Numbered from the stretch's first letter, positions 11,280 to 26,340 are shown. The stretch: DNA of 64,000 nt from Schoenoplectus triqueter (GCA_964058805.1 CAXKVV010002144.1:992001-1056000); one strand, 5' to 3'. Program-made: numbers and translations. Notes: a model not told the origin generated them from the letters alone.

Positions 11280-14200
11280 AAACATGAAAACGGGACCCGA
11301 CGCCCTCGGTACCGCCGAAACTGAGTTTGGGCGCGCAAAACATGAAAACGGGACCCGACGCCCTCGGTACTGCCGAAATCGAGTCCGAGAGCGCAATACA
11401 TGAAAAGGGGTCCCGACGCCATCGGTACCGCCGAAAACGAGTCGGGAAGCGCAAAACATGAAAACGGGACCCGACGCCCTCGGTACCGCCGAAACCGAGT
11501 TCGGGCGCGCAAAACATGAAAACGAGACCCGACGCCCTCGGTACCGCCGAAAATGAGTCCGGGAGCGCAAAACATGAAAACGGGACCCGACGCCATCGGT
11601 ACCAGCCGAAAACGAGTCCGAGAGCTCAAAACATGAAAACGGGTCCCGACGCCAGCGGTACCGCCGCAAAGGAGTCGGGGAGCGCAAAACATGAAAACGG
11701 GACCCGACGCCCTCGGTGCCGTCGAAAAAGAGTCCGGGAGCGCAAAACAAGAAAACGAGACCCGACGCCCTCGGTACCGCCGAAAACGAGTCCGGGAGCG
11801 CAAAACATGAAAACGGTATGCGACGCCCTCGTGACCGCCGAAAATGAGTCGGGGAGCACAAAACATGAAAACGGGACCCGACGCCCTCGGGACCGACGAA
11901 AACGAGTCCGGGACCGCAAAACATGAAAACGGGACACGACTCCCTCGGTACCGCCGAAAATGAGTACGGGCGCGCAAAACATGAAAACGAGACCCGACGC
12001 CCTCGGCGCCGCCGAAAACGAGTCCGAGAGCGCAAAACATGAAAACGGGTCCCGACGCCGTCGGTACCGCCGAAAACGAGTCGGGGAGCGCAAAACATGA
12101 AAACGGGACCCGACGCCCTCGGTACCGCCGAAACCGAGTTCGGGCGCGCAAAACATGAAAATGAGACCCGACGCCTTCGGTACCGCCGAAATCGTGTCCG
12201 AGAGCGCAAAACATGAAAACCGATCCTGACGCCATCGGGACCGCCGAAAATGAGTCGGGGAGCGCAAAACATGAAAACGGGACCGACGCCCTCGGTACCG
12301 CCGAAAACGAGTCCGGGAGCGCAAAACATGAAAACGGGACCCGACGCCCACGGTACCGCCGAAAACGAGTCCGGGAGCGCAAAACATGAAAACGGGACCC
12401 GACGCCATCGGTACCGCCGAAAACGAGTCCGAGAGCTCAAAACATGAAAACGGGTCCCGACGCCAGCGGTACCGTCGCAAAGGAGTCGGGGAGCGCAAAA
12501 CATGAAAACGGGACGCGACGCCCTCGGTGCCGTCGAAAAAGAGTCCGGGAGCGAAAAACAAGAAAACGAGACCCGACGCCCTCGGTACCGCCGAAAACGA
12601 GTCCGGGAGCGCAAAACATGAAAACGGTATGCGACGCCCTCGTGACCGCCGAAAATGAGTCGGGGAGCACAAAACATGAAAACGGGACCCGACGCCCTCG
12701 GGACCGACGAAAACGAGTCCGGGACCGCAAAACATGAAAACGGGACACGACTCCCTCGGTACCGCCGAAAATGAGTACGGGCGCGCAAAACATGAAAACG
12801 GGACCCGACGCCCTCGGCGCCGCCGAAAACGAGTCCGAGAGCGCAAAACATGAAAACGGGACCCGAAGCCCTCGGTACCGCCGAAAACGAGTCCGGGAGC
12901 GCAAAACATGAAAACGGGACCCGACGCCATCGGCGCCGCCGAAAACGAGTCCGGGAGCGCAAAACATGAAAACGGGTCTCGACGCCATCGGTACCGTCGA
13001 AAATGAATCGGGGCGCGCAAAACATGAAAATGAGACCCGACGCCTTCGGTACCGCCGAAATCGTGTCCGAGAGCGCAAAACATGAAAACAGGTCCTGACG
13101 CCATCGGGACCGCCGAAAATGAGTCGGGGAGCGCAAAACATGAAAACGGGACCGACGCCCTCGGTACCGCCGAAAACGAGTCCGGGTGCGCAAAACATGA
13201 AAACGGGACCCGACGCCCTCGGTACCGCCGAAAACGAGTCCGGGAGCGCAAAACATGAAAACGGGACCCGACGCCATCGGCGCCGCCGAAAACGAGTCCG
13301 GGAGCGCAAAACATGAAAACGGGTCTCGACGCCATCGGTACCGTCGAAAATGAATCGGGGTGCGCAAAACATGAAAACGGGACCCGACGCCCTCGGTACC
13401 ACCGAAAACGAGTCGCGGAGCGCAAAACATGAACACGGGACCCGACGGCCTCGGTACCGCCGAAAACGAGTCCGGGTGCGCAAAACATGAAAACGGGACC
13501 CGAAGCCCTCGATACCGTCGAAACCGAGTTCGGGCGCGCAAAACATGAAAACGGGACCCGACGCCATCGGTACCGCCGAAAACGAGTCCGAGAGCGCAAA
13601 ACATGAAAACGGGTCCCGACGCCATCGGTACCGCCGAAAACAAGTCGCGGAGCGCAAAACATGAACACGGGACCCGACGCCCTCGGTACCGCCGAAAACG
13701 AGTTCGGGGGCGCAAAAGATGAAAAAGGGACCCGAAGACCTCGGTACCGCCGAAACTGAGTTTGGGCGCGCAAAACATGAAAACGGGACCCGACGCCCTC
13801 GGTACTGCCGAAATCGAGTCCGAGAGCGCAAAACATGAAAACGGGTCCCGACGCCATCGGTACCGCCGAAAACGAGTCAGGGAGCGCAAAACATGAAAAT
13901 GGGACCCGACGCCCTCGGTACCGCCGAAACCGAGTTCGGGAGCGCAAAACATGAAAACGGGACCCGACGCCCTCGGTACCGCCGAAAACGAGTCCGAGAG
14001 CTCAAAACATGAAAACGGGACCCGACGCCCTCGGTACTGCCGAAATCGAGTCCGAGAGCGCAAAACATGAAAACGAGACCCGACGCCAGCGGTACTGCCG
14101 CAAAGGAGTCGGGGAGCAAAAAACATGAAAACGGGACCCGACGCCCTCGGTGCCGTCGAAAACGAGTCCGGGAGCGCAAAACAAGAAAACGAGACCCGAC

Positions 14201-17200
14201 GCCCTCGGTACCGCCGAAAACGAGTCCGGGAGCGCAAAACATGAAAACGATATGCGACGCCCTCGTGACCGCCGAAAATGAGTCGGGGAGCACAAAACAT
14301 GAAAACGGGACCCGACGCCCTCGGGACCGCCGAAATTAAGAAAACGAAAGTCGACGCACTCGGTACCGCCGAAATCGAGTCCGGGAGCGCAAAACATGAA
14401 AACGGGTCCGGACACCAACGGTACCGCCGCAAACGAGTCGTGGAGCGCAAAACATGAAAACGGGACACGACTCCCTCGGTACCGCCGAAAATGAGTACGG
14501 GCGCGCAAAACATGAAAACGAGACCCGACGCCCTCGGCGCCGCCGAAAACGAGTCCGAGAGTGCAAAACATGAATACGGGTCCCGACGCCGTCGGTACCG
14601 CCGAAAACGAGTCGGGGAGCGCAAAACATGAAAACGGGACCCGACGCCCTCGGTACCGCCGAAAGCGAGTTCGGACGCGCAAAACATGAAAACGAGACCC
14701 GACGCCTTCGGTACCGCCGAAATCGTGTCCGAGAGCGCAAATTATGAAAACAGGTCCCGACGCCATCGGGACCGCCGAAAATGAGTCGGGGAGCGCAAAA
14801 CATGAAAACGGGACCGACGCCCTCGGTACCGCCGAAAACGAGTCCGGGTGCGCAAAACATGAAAACGGGACCCGACGCCCTCGGTACCGCCGAAAACGAG
14901 TCCGGGAGCGCAAAACATGAAAACGGGACCCGACGCCATCGGTACCGCCGAAAACGAGTCCGAGATTTCAAAACATGAAAACGGATCCCGACGCCAACGG
15001 TACCGCCGCAAACGAGTCGGGGAGCGCAAAACATGAAAACGGGACCCGACGCCCTCGGTACCGCCGAAACTGAGTTTGGGCGCGCAAAACATGAAAACGG
15101 GACCCGACGCCCTCGGTACTGCCGAAATCGAGTCCGAGAGCGCAATACATGAAAAGGGGTCCCGACGCCATCGGTACCGCCGAAAACGAGTCGGGAAGCG
15201 CAAAACATGAAAACGGGACCCGACGCCCTCGGTACCGCCGAAACCGAGTTCGGGCGCGCAAAACATGAAAACGAGACCCGACGCCCTCGGTACCGCCGAA
15301 AATGAGTCCGGGAGCGCAAAACATGAAAACGGGACCCGACGCCCACGGTACCGCCGAAAACGAGTCCGGGAGCGCAAAACATGAAAACGGGACCCGACGC
15401 CATCGGTACCGCCGAAAACGAGTCCGAGAGCTCAAAACATGAAAACGGGTCCCGACGCCAGCGGTACCGCCGCAAAGGAGTCGGGGAGCGCAAAACATGA
15501 AAACGGGACCCGACGCCCTCGGTGCCGTCGAAAAAGAGTCCGGGAGCGCAAAACAAGAAAACGAGACCCGACGCCCTCGGTACCGCCGAAAACGAGTCCG
15601 GGAGCGCAAAACATGAAAACGGTATGCGACGCCCTCGTGACCGCCGAAAATGAGTCGGGGAGCACAAAACGTGAAAACGGGACCCGACGCCCTCGGGACC
15701 GACGAAAACGAGTCCGGGACCGCAAAACATGAAAACGGGACACGACTCCCTCGGTACCGCCGAAAATGAGTACGGGCGCGCAAAACATGAAAACGAGACC
15801 CGACGCCCTCGGCGCCGCCGAAAACGAGTCCGAGAGCGCAAAACATGAAAACGGGTCCCGACGCCGTCGGTACCGCCGAAAACGAGTCGGGGAGCGCAAA
15901 ACATGAAAACGGGACCCGACGCCCTCGGTACCGCCGAAACCGAGTTCGGGCGCGCAAAACATGAAAATGAGACCCGACGCCTTCGGTACCGCCGAAATCG
16001 TGTCCGAGAGCGCAAAACATGAAAACCGGTCCTGACGCCATCGGGACCGCCGAAAATGAGTCGGGGAGCGCAAAACATGAAAACGGGACCGACGCCCTCG
16101 GTACCGCCGAAAACGAGTTCGGGTGCGCAAAACATGAAAACGGGACCCGACGCCCTCGGTACCGCCGAAAACGAGTCCGGGAGCGCAAAACATGAAAACG
16201 GGACCCGACGCCCACGGTACCGCCGAAAACGAGTCCGGGAGCGCAAACATGAAAACGGGATCCGACGCCATCGGTACCGCCGAAAACGAGTCCGAGAGCT
16301 CAAAACATGAAAACGGGTCCCGACGCCAGCGGTACCGTCGCAAAGGAGTCGGGGAGCGCAAAACATGAAAACGGGACGCGACGCCCTCGGTGCCGTCGAA
16401 AAAGAGTCCGGGAGCGAAAAACAAGAAAACGAGACCCGACGCCCTCGGTACCGCCGAAAACGAGTCCGGGAGCGCAAAACATGAAAACGGTATGCGACGC
16501 CCTCGTGACCGCCGAAAATGAGTCGGGGAGCACAAAACATGAAAACGGGACCCGACGCCCTCGGGACCGACGAAAACGAGTCCGGGACCGCAAAACATGA
16601 AAACGGGACACGACTCCCTCGGTACCGCCGAAAATGAGTACGGGCGCGCAAAACATGAAAACGGGACCCGACGCCCTCGGCGCCGCCGAAAACGAGTCCG
16701 AGAGCGCAAAACATGAAAACGGGACCCGACGCCCTCGGTACCGCCGAAACCGAGTTCGGGCGCGCAAAACATGAAAATGAGACCCGACGCCTTCGGTACC
16801 GCCGAAATCGTGTCCGAGAGCGCAAAACATGAAAACAGGTCCTGACGCCATCGAGACCGCCGAAAATGAGTCGGGGAGCGCAAAACATGAAAACGGGACC
16901 GAAGCCCTCGGTACCGCCGAAAACGAGTCCGGGTGCGCAAAACATGAAAACGGGACCCGACGCCCTCGGTACCGCCGAAAACGAGTCCGGGAGCGCAAAA
17001 CATGAAAACGGGACCCGACGCCATCGGCGCCGCCGAAAACGAGTCCGGGAGCGCAAAACATGAAAACGGGTCTCGACGCCATCGGTACCGTCGAAAATGA
17101 ATCGGGGTGCGCAAAACATGAAAACGGGACCCGACGCCCTCGGTACCACCGAAACCGGGTCCGGGCGCGCAAATCATGATAACGGGTCCCGACGCCCTCG

Positions 17201-19070
17201 GTACTGCCGAAACCGATTCCGGGCACGCAAAACGTGAAAACGGGACCCGACGCCCTCGGCGCCGCCGAAAACGAGTCCGAGAGCGCAAAACATGAAAACG
17301 GGCCTCCACGCCATCGATACCACCGAAAATGAGTCGGGGAGCGCAAAACATGAAAACGGGTCCCGACGCCAACGGTACCGCCGAACACGAGTCGCGGAGC
17401 GCAAAACATGAACACGGGACCCGACGGCCTCGGTACCGCCGAAAACGAGTCCGGGTGCGCAAAACATGAAAACGGGACCCGAAGCCCTCGGTACCGTCGA
17501 AACCGAGTTCGGGCGCGCAAAACATGAAAACGGGACCCGACGCCATCGGTACCGCCGAAAACGAGTCCGAGAGCGCAAAACATGAAAACGGGTCCCGACG
17601 CCATCGGTACCGCCGAAAACAAGTCGCGGAGCGCAAAACATGAACACGGGACCCGACGCCCTCGGTACCGCCGAAAACGAGTTCGGGGGCGCAAAAGATG
17701 AAAAAGGGACCCGAAGCCCTCGGTACCGCCGAAACTGAGTTTGGGCGCGCAAAACATGAAAACGGGACCCGACGCCCTCGGTACTGCCGAAATCGAGTCC
17801 GAGAGCGCAAAACATGAAAACGGGTCCCGACGCCATCGGTACCGCCGAAAACGAGTCAGGGAGCGCAAAACATGAAAATGGGACCCGACGCCCTCGGTAC
17901 CGCCGAAACCGAGTTCGGGCGCGCAAAACATGAAAACGAGACCCGACGCCCTCGGTACCGCCGAAAACGAGTCCGGGAGCGCAAAACATGAAAACGGGAC
18001 CCGACGCCCTCGGTACCGCCGAAAACGAGTCCGAGAGCTCAAAACATGAAAACGGGACCCGACGCCCTCGGTACTGCCGAAATCGAGTCCGAGGGCGCAA
18101 AACATGAAAACGAGACCCGACGCCAGCGGTACTGCCGCAAAGGAGTCGGGGAGCAAAAAACATGAAAACGGGACCCGACCCCCTCGGTGCCGTCGAAAAC
18201 GAGTCCGGGAGCGCAAAACAAGAAAACGAGACCCGACGCCCTCGGTACCGCCGAAAACGAGTCCGGGAGCGCAAATCATGAAAACGATATGCGACGCCCT
18301 CGTGACCGCCGAAAATGAGTCGGGGAGCACAAAACATGAAAACGGGACCCGACGCCCTCGGGACCGCCGAAATTAAGAAAACGAAAGTCGACGCACTCGG
18401 TACCGCCGAAATCGAGTCCGGGAGCGCAAAACATGAAAACGGGTCCGGACACCAACGGTACCGCCGCAAACGAGTCGTGGAGCGCAAAACATGAAAACGG
18501 GACACGACTCCCTCGGTACCGCCGAAAATGAGTACGGGCGCGCAAAACATGAAAACGAGACCCGACGCCCTCGGCGCCGCCGAAAACGAGTCCGAGAGTG
18601 CAAAACAAGAATACGGGTCCCGACGCCGTCGGTACCGCCGAAAACGAGTCGGGGAGCGCAAAACATGAAAACGGGACCTGACGCCCTCGGTACCGCCGAA
18701 AGCGAGTTCGGACGCGCAAAACATGAAAATGAGACCCGACGCCTTCGGTACCGCCGAAATCGTGTCCGAGAGCGCAAAACATGAAAACAGGTCCCGACGC
18801 CATCGGGACGGCCGAAAATGAGTCGGGGAGCGCAAAACATGAAAACGGGACCGACGCCCTCGGTACCGCCGAAAACGAGTCCGGGTGCGCAAAACATGAA
18901 AACGGGACCCGACGCCCTCGGTACCGCCGAAAACGAGTCCGGGAGCGCAAAACATGAAAACGGGACCCGACGCCATCGGTACCGCCGAAAACGAGTCCGA
19001 GATTTCAAAACATGAAAACGGATCCCGACGCCAACGGTACCGCCGCAAACGAGTCGGGGAGCGCAAAACA
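11280..19070. repeat. Higher-order duplication, two copies of about 3.75-4.04 kb
   Basis: Blocks of identical monomer variants between about 11.3 and 15.0 kb recur between about 15.0 and 19.07 kb. Pairs that fix the offset: the variant CGCAATACATGAAAAGGGG at about 11,391 and 15,140; frames starting at 12,444 and 16,307; at 14,067 and 18,104; at 14,781 and 18,818. Offsets drift from about 3,749 to 4,037, mostly in steps near 58, so whole monomers have been gained or lost since the duplication. Confidence 0.8.
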
Positions 19071-22000
19071 TGAAAACGGGACCCGACGCCCTCGGTACCG
19101 TCGAAATTGAGTCCGGGAGCGCAAAATAAGAAAACGAGACCCGACGCCCTCGGTACCGTCGAAAACGAGTCCGGGAGCGCAAAACATGAAAACGGTATGC
19201 GACGCCCTCGGGACCGCCGAAAATGAGTCGGGGAGCACAAAACATGAAAACGGGACCCGACGCCCTCGGGACCGCCGAAAACGAGTCCGGGACCGCAAAA
19301 CATGAAAACGGGACACGACTCCCTCGGTACCGCCGAAAATGAGTACGGGCGCGCAAAACATGAAAACGAGACCCGACGCCCTCGGCGCCGCCGAATACGA
19401 GTCCGAGAGCGCAAAACATGAAAACGGGTCCCGACGCCATCGGTACCGTCGAAAATGAGCCGGGGCGCGCAAAACGTGAAAACGGGACCCGACGCCCTCG
19501 GTACCACCGAAACCGGGTCCGGGCGCGCAAAACATGATAACGGGTCCCAACGCCCTCGGTACGGCCGAAACCGAGTCCGGGCGCGCAAAACGTGAAAACG
19601 GGACCCGACGCCCTCAACGCCGCCGAAAACGAGTCCGAGAGCGCAAAACATGAAAACGGGTCTCCACGCCATCGATACCTCCGAAAATGAGTCGGGGAGC
19701 GCAAAACATGAAAATGGGTCCCGACGCCATCGGTACCGCCGAAAACGAGTCGCGGAGCGCAAAACATGAACACGGGACCCGACGCCCTCGGTACCGCCGA
19801 AAACGAGCTCGGGCGCGCAAAACATGAAAACGGGACCCGACGCCCTCAGTACGGCCGAAAGCGAGTCCGAGAGCGCAAAACATGAAAACAGGTCCCGACG
19901 CCATCGGTACCGCCGAAAACGAGTCAGGGAGCGCAAAACATGAAAACGGGACCCGCCGCCCTCGGTACCGCCGAAACCGGGTCCGGGTGCGCAAAATATG
20001 AAAACGGGACACGACTCCCTCGGTAACGCCGAAAATGAGTCCGGGCGCGCAAAACATGAAAAACGATACGCGACGCCCTCGGCGCAGCCGAAAACGAGTC
20101 CGAGAGCGCAAAACATGAAAACGGGTCTCGACGCCATCAGAACCGCCGAAAATGAGTCTGGGAGCGCAAAACATGAAAACGGGACCCGACGCCCTCGGTA
20201 CCGCCGAAACCGAGTCGAAGAGCGCAAAACATGAAAACGGGACCCGACGCCCTCGGCGCCGCCGAAAACGAGTCCGAGGGCGCAAAACATGAAAACGGGT
20301 CTCGACGCCATCGGTACCATCGAAAATGAGTCGGGGAGCGCAAAACATGATAACGGGTCCTGACGCCATCGGTACCGCCGAAAACGAGTCGAGGAGTGCA
20401 AAACATGAAAAAGGGACCCGACGCCCTCGGTACCCTCGAAAACCAGTCCGGGAGCGCTAAACATGAAAACTGGGCCCGACGCCCTCGGTACCGCCGAAAC
20501 CGAGATCGGGCGCGCAAAACATGAAAACGGGACCCGACGCCAACGGTACCGCCGAAAACGGTTCCGAGAGCGCAAAACATGAAAACGGGTTCCGACGCCA
20601 TCGGTACCGCCGAAAACGAGTCGCGGAGCGCAAAACATGAACACGGTACCCGACGCCCTCGGTACCGCGGAAAACGAGCTCGGGCGCGCAAAACATGAAA
20701 ACGGGACCCGACGCCCTCGGTACGGCCGAAAGCGAGTCCGAGAGCGCAAAACATGAAAACGGGTCCCGACGCCATCGGTACCGCCGAAAACGAGTCGGGG
20801 AGCGCAAAACATGAAAACGGGACCCGACGCCCTCGGTACCGCCGAAACCAGGTCCGGGGGCGCAAAACATGAAAACGGGACACGACTCCCTCGGTACCGC
20901 CGAAAATGAGTCCGGGCGCGCAAAACATGAAAAACGAGACGCGACGCCCTCGGCGCAGCCGAAAACGAGTCCGAGAGCGCAAAACATGAAAACGGGTCTC
21001 GACGCCATCAGAACCGCCGAAAATGAGTTGGGGAGCGCAAAACATGAAAACGGGACCCGACGCCCTCGGTACCGCCGAAACCGAGTCGGGGAGCGCAAAA
21101 CATGAAAACGGGACCCGACGCCCTCGGTACCCCCGAAAACCAGTCCGGGAGCGCTAAACATGAAAACGGGACCTGACGCCCTCGGTACCGCCGAAACCGA
21201 GTTCGGGCGCGCAAAACATGAAAACGGAACCCGACGCCAACGGTACCGCCGAAAACGGTTCCGAGATCGCAAAACATGAAAACGGGTCCCGACGCCATCG
21301 GTACCGCCGAAAATGAGTCGCGGAGCGCAAAACATGAACACGGGACCCGACGCCCTCGGTACCGCCGAAACCGAGTCCGAGTGCGCAAAACATGAAAACT
21401 GGACCAGAAGCCCTCGGTACTGCCGAAAACGAGTTCGGGCGCGCAAAACATGAAAACGGGTCCCGACGCCCTCGGTACCCCCAAAAACGAGTCCGGGAGC
21501 GCAAAACATGAAAACGGGACCCGACGCCATCGGTACCGCCGAAAACGATTCGGGGAGCGCAAAACATGAACACGGGACCCGACGCCCTCGGTACCGCCGA
21601 AATCGAGTCCGAGAGCGCAAAACATGAAAACGGTTCCCGACGCCATCGTTACCGCCGAAATCAAGTCCGAGAGCGCAAAACATGAAAACGGTTCCCGACG
21701 CCATCGGTACCGCCGAAAAGGAGTCGGGGAGCGCAAAACATGAAAACGGGACCCGACGCCCTCGGTACCGCCGAAAACTAGTCCGGGAGCGCAAAACAAG
21801 AAAACGAGACCCGACGCCCTCGGTACCGCCGAAAACGAGTCCGGGAGCGCAAAACATGAAAACGGTATGCGACGCCCTCGGGACCGCCGAAAATGAGTCG
21901 GGGAGCAAAAAAAATGAAAACGGGACCCGACGCCCTCGGCGCCGCCGAAAACGAGTCCGAGAGCGCAAAACATGAAAACGGGTCTCGACGCCATCGGTAC

Positions 22001-22869
22001 CGTCGAAATGAGTCGGGGTGCGCAAAACATGAAAACGGGACCCGACGCCCTCGGTACCACCGAAACCGGGTCCGGGCGCGCAAAACATGATAATGGGTCC
22101 CGACGCCCTCGGTCCTGCCGAAACCGAGTCCGGGCACGCAAAACGTGAAAACGGGACCCGACGCCCTCGGCGCCGCCGAAAACGAGTCCGAGAGCGCAAA
22201 ACATGAAAACGGGTCTCCGCGCCATCGATACCACCGAAAATGAGTCGGGGAGCGCAAAACATGAAAACGGGTCCCGACGCCATCGGTACCGCTGAAAACG
22301 AGTCGCGGAGCGCAAAACATGAACACGGGACCCGACGCCCTCGGTACCGCCGAAAACGAGTCCGGGTGCGCAAAACATGAAAACGGGACCCGAAGCCCTC
22401 GGTACCGTCGAAACCGAGTTCGGGCGCACAAAACATGAAAACGGGTCCCGACGCCATCGGTACCGCCGAAAACGAGTCGCGGAGCGCAAAACATGAACAC
22501 GGGACCCGACGCCCTCGGTACCGCCGAAAACGAGTTCGGGGGCGCAAAACATGAAAACGAGACCTGAAGCCCTCGGTACCGCCGAAACCGAGTTTGGGCG
22601 CGCAAAACATGAAAACGGGACCCGACGCCCTCGGTACCGCCGAAACCGAGTCTGAGAGCGCAAAACAAGAAAACGGGACCCGACGCCCTCGTTACCGCCG
22701 AAATCGAGTCTGAGAGCGCAAACCATGAAAACGGGTCCCGACACCATCGGTACCGCCGAAAATGAGTCGGGGAGCGCAAAACAAGAAAACGGGACCCGAC
22801 GCCCTCGGTACCGCCGAAAACGAGTCGGGGAGCGCAAAACATGAAAACGGGACCCGACGCCCTCGGTAC

Positions 22870-23935
22870 CGCCGAAACCGAGTTCGGGCGTGCAAAACAT
22901 GAAAACGGGACCCGACGCCAACGGAACCGCCGAAAACGAGTCCGGGAGCGCAAAACAAGAAAATGAGACCCGACGGCCTCGGTACCGCCGAAACCGAGTC
23001 CGGGCACGCAAAACGTGAAAACGGGACCCGACGCCCTCGGCGCCGCCAAAAACGAGTCAGAGAGCGCAAAACATGAAAAGGGGTCTCCACGCCATCGATA
23101 CCTTCGAAAATGAGTCGGGGAGCGCAAAACAAGAAAACGGGTCCCGACGCCATCGGTACCGCCGAAAACGAGTCGCGGAGCGCAAAACATGTACACGGGA
23201 CCCGACGCCCTCGGTACCGCCGAAAACGAGTCCGGGCGTGCAAAACATGAAAACGGGACCCGACGCCAACGGTACCGCCGAAAACGAGTCCGGGAGCGCA
23301 AAACAAGAAAACGAGACCCGACGGCCTCGGTACCGCCGAAACCGAGTCCGGGCACGCAAAACGTGAAAACGGGACCCGACGCCCTCGACGCCGCCGAAAA
23401 CGAGTCAGAGAGCGCAAAACATGAAAAGGGGTCTCCACGCCATCGATACCTTCGAAAATGAGTCGGGGAGCGCAAAACAAGAAAACGGGTCCCGACGCCA
23501 TCGGTACCGCCGAAAACGAGTCGCGGAGCGCAAAACATGTACACGGGACCCGACGCCCTCGGTACCGCCGAAAACGAGTCCGGGCGTGCAAAACATGAAA
23601 ACGGGACCCGACGCCAACGGTACCGCCGAAAACGAGTCCGGGAGCGCAAAACAAGAAAACGAGACCCGACGGCCTCGGTACCGCCGAAACCGAGTCCGGG
23701 CACGCAAAACGTGAAAACGGGACCCGACGCCCTCGACGCCGCCGAAAACGAGTCAGAGAGCGCAAAACATGAAAAGGGGTCTCCACGCCATCGATACCAC
23801 CGAAAATGAGTCGGGGAGCGCAAAACAAGAAAACGGGTCCCGACGCCATCGGTACCGCCGAAAATGAGTCGCGGAGCGCAAAACATGTACACGGGACCCG
23901 ACGACCTCGGTACCGCCGAAAACGAGTCCTGGTTC
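22870..23935. repeat. 348-bp (6-monomer) repeat, about three copies
   Basis: A six-monomer unit repeats at an exact 348-base offset. Marker variants AACATGTACACGGG, GTCAGAGAGCGC and ATGAAAAGGGGTCTCC recur at this spacing. Translated frames at 23,073 and 23,421, and those at 23,057 and 23,405, are identical over their length, so the copies are very recent. Confidence 0.88.
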
Positions 23936-24550
23936 GCAAAACATGAAAACGGGACCCGAAGCCCTCGGTACCGTCGAAACCGAGTTCGAGCGCGCAAAAC
24001 ATGAAAACTGGACACGACGCCATCGGTACCGCCGAAAAACGAGTCCGAGAGCGCAAAACATGAAAACGGGTCCCGACGCCATCGGTACCGCCGAAAACGA
24101 GTCGCGGAGCGCAAAACATGAACACGGGACCCGACGCCCTCGGTACCGCCGAAAACGAGTTCGGGGGCGCAAAACATGAAAACGGGACCCGAAGCCCTCG
24201 GTACCGCCGAAACCGAGTTTGGGCGCGCAAAACATGAAAACGGGACCCAACGCCCTCGGTACTGCCGAAATCGAGTCCGCGAGCGCAAAACATGAAAACG
24301 GGTCCCGACGCCATCGGTACCGCCGAAAACGAGTCGGGGAGCGCAAAACATGAAAACGGGACCCGACGCCCTCGGTACCGCCGAAACCGAGTTCGGGCGC
24401 GCAAAACATGAAAACGAGTCCCGACGCCCTCGGTACTGCCGAAATCGAGTCTGCGAGCGCAAAACATGAAAACGGGTCCCGACGCCATCGGGACCGCCGA
24501 AAACGAGTCGGGGAGCGCAAAACATGAAAACGGGACCGACGTCCTCGGTA

Positions 24551-25130
24551 CCGCCGAAAACGAGTCCGGGTGCGCAAAACATGAAAACGGGACCCGAGGC
24601 CCTCGGTACCGCCGAAAACGAGTCCGGGAGCGCAAAACATGAAAACGGGACCCGACGCCATCGGTACCGCCGAAAACGAGTCCGAGAGCTCAAAACATGA
24701 AAACGGGTCCTGACGCCAACGGTACCGCCGCAAAGGATTCGGGGAGAGCAAAACATGAAAACCGGACCCGACGCCCTCGGTACCGTCGAAAACGAGTCCG
24801 GGAGCGCAAAACAAGAAAACGAGACCCGACGCCCTCGGTACCGCCGAAAACGAGTCCGGGTGCGCAAAACATGAAAACGGGACCCGAGGCCCTCGGTACC
24901 GCCGAAAACGAGTCCGGGAGCGCAAAACATGAAAACGGGACCCGACGCCATCGGTACCGCCGAAAACGAGTCCGAGAGCTCAAAACATGAAAACGGGTCC
25001 TGACGCCAACGGTACCGCCGCAAAGGATTCGGGGAGAGCAAAACATGAAAACCGGACCCGACGCCCTCGGTACCGTCGAAAACGAGTCCGGGAGCGCAAA
25101 ACAAGAAAACGAGACCCGACGCCCTCGGTA
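24551..25130. repeat. 290-bp (5-monomer) tandem pair
   Basis: The five-monomer block at 24,551-24,840 is repeated at 24,841-25,130. The rare variant GGGACCCGAGGCCCTCGG appears once in each copy, exactly 290 bases apart, and the pair is near identical. Confidence 0.88.
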
Positions 25131-26340
25131 CCCCCGAAAACGAGTCCGGGAGCGCAAAACATGAAAACAGTATGCGACGCCCACGTGACCGCCGAAAATG
25201 AGTCGGGGAGCACAAAACATGAAAACGGGACCCGACGCCCTCGGGACCGCCAAAAACGAGTCCGGGATCGCAAAACATGAAAACGGGACACGACTCCCTC
25301 GGTACCGCCGAAAATGAGTACGGGCGCGCAAAACATGAAAACGAGACCCGACGCCCTCGGCGCCGCCGAAGACGAGTCCGAGAGCGCAAAACATGAAAAC
25401 GGGTCCCGACGCCATCGGTACCGCCGAAAACAAGTCGGGGAGCGCAAAACATGAAAACGGGACCCGACGCCCTCGGCGCCGCCGAAAACGAGTCCGAGAG
25501 CGCAAAACATGAAAACTGGACCAGAAGCCCTCGGTACCGCCGAAACCGAGTTCGGGCGCGCAAAAGATGAAAACGGGTCCCGACGCCCTCGGTACCCCCG
25601 AAAACGAGCCCGGGAGCGCAAAACATGAAAACGGGACCCGACGCCATCGGTAGTCCGCGAGCGCAAAACATGAAAACGGGTCCCGACGCCATCGGTACCG
25701 CCGAAAACGAGTCGGGGAGCGCAAAACATGAAAACAGGACCCGACTCCCTCGGTACCGCCGAAACCGAGTTCGGGCGCGCAAAACATGAAAACAAGACCC
25801 GACGCCCTCGGTACCGCCGAAACCGAGTTCGGGCGCGCAAAACATGAAAACGAGACCCGACGCCCTCGGTACTGCCGAAATCGAGTCCGAGAGCGCAAAA
25901 CATGAAAAACGGGTCCCGACGCCATCGGGACCGCCGAAAACGAGTCCGGGAGCGCAAACCATGAAAACGGGTCCCGACGCCATCGGTACCGTCGAAAACG
26001 AGTCCGAGAGTTCAAAACGTGAAAACGGGTCCCGACGCCAACGGTACCGCCGCAAAGGAGTCGGGGAGCGCAAAACAGGAAAACCGGACCCGACGCCCTC
26101 GGTACCGTCGAAAACGAGTCCGGGAGCGCAAAACAAGAAAACGAGACCCGACGCCCACGGTACCGCCGAAAACGAGTCCGGGAGCGCAAAACATGAAAAC
26201 GATATGCGACGCCCTCATGACCGCCGAAAATTAGTCGGGGAGCACAAAACATGAAAACGGGACCCGACGCCCTCGGGACCGCCGAAATCGAGTCCGGGAC
26301 CGCAAAACATGAAAACGGGAAACGACTCTCTCGGTACCGC

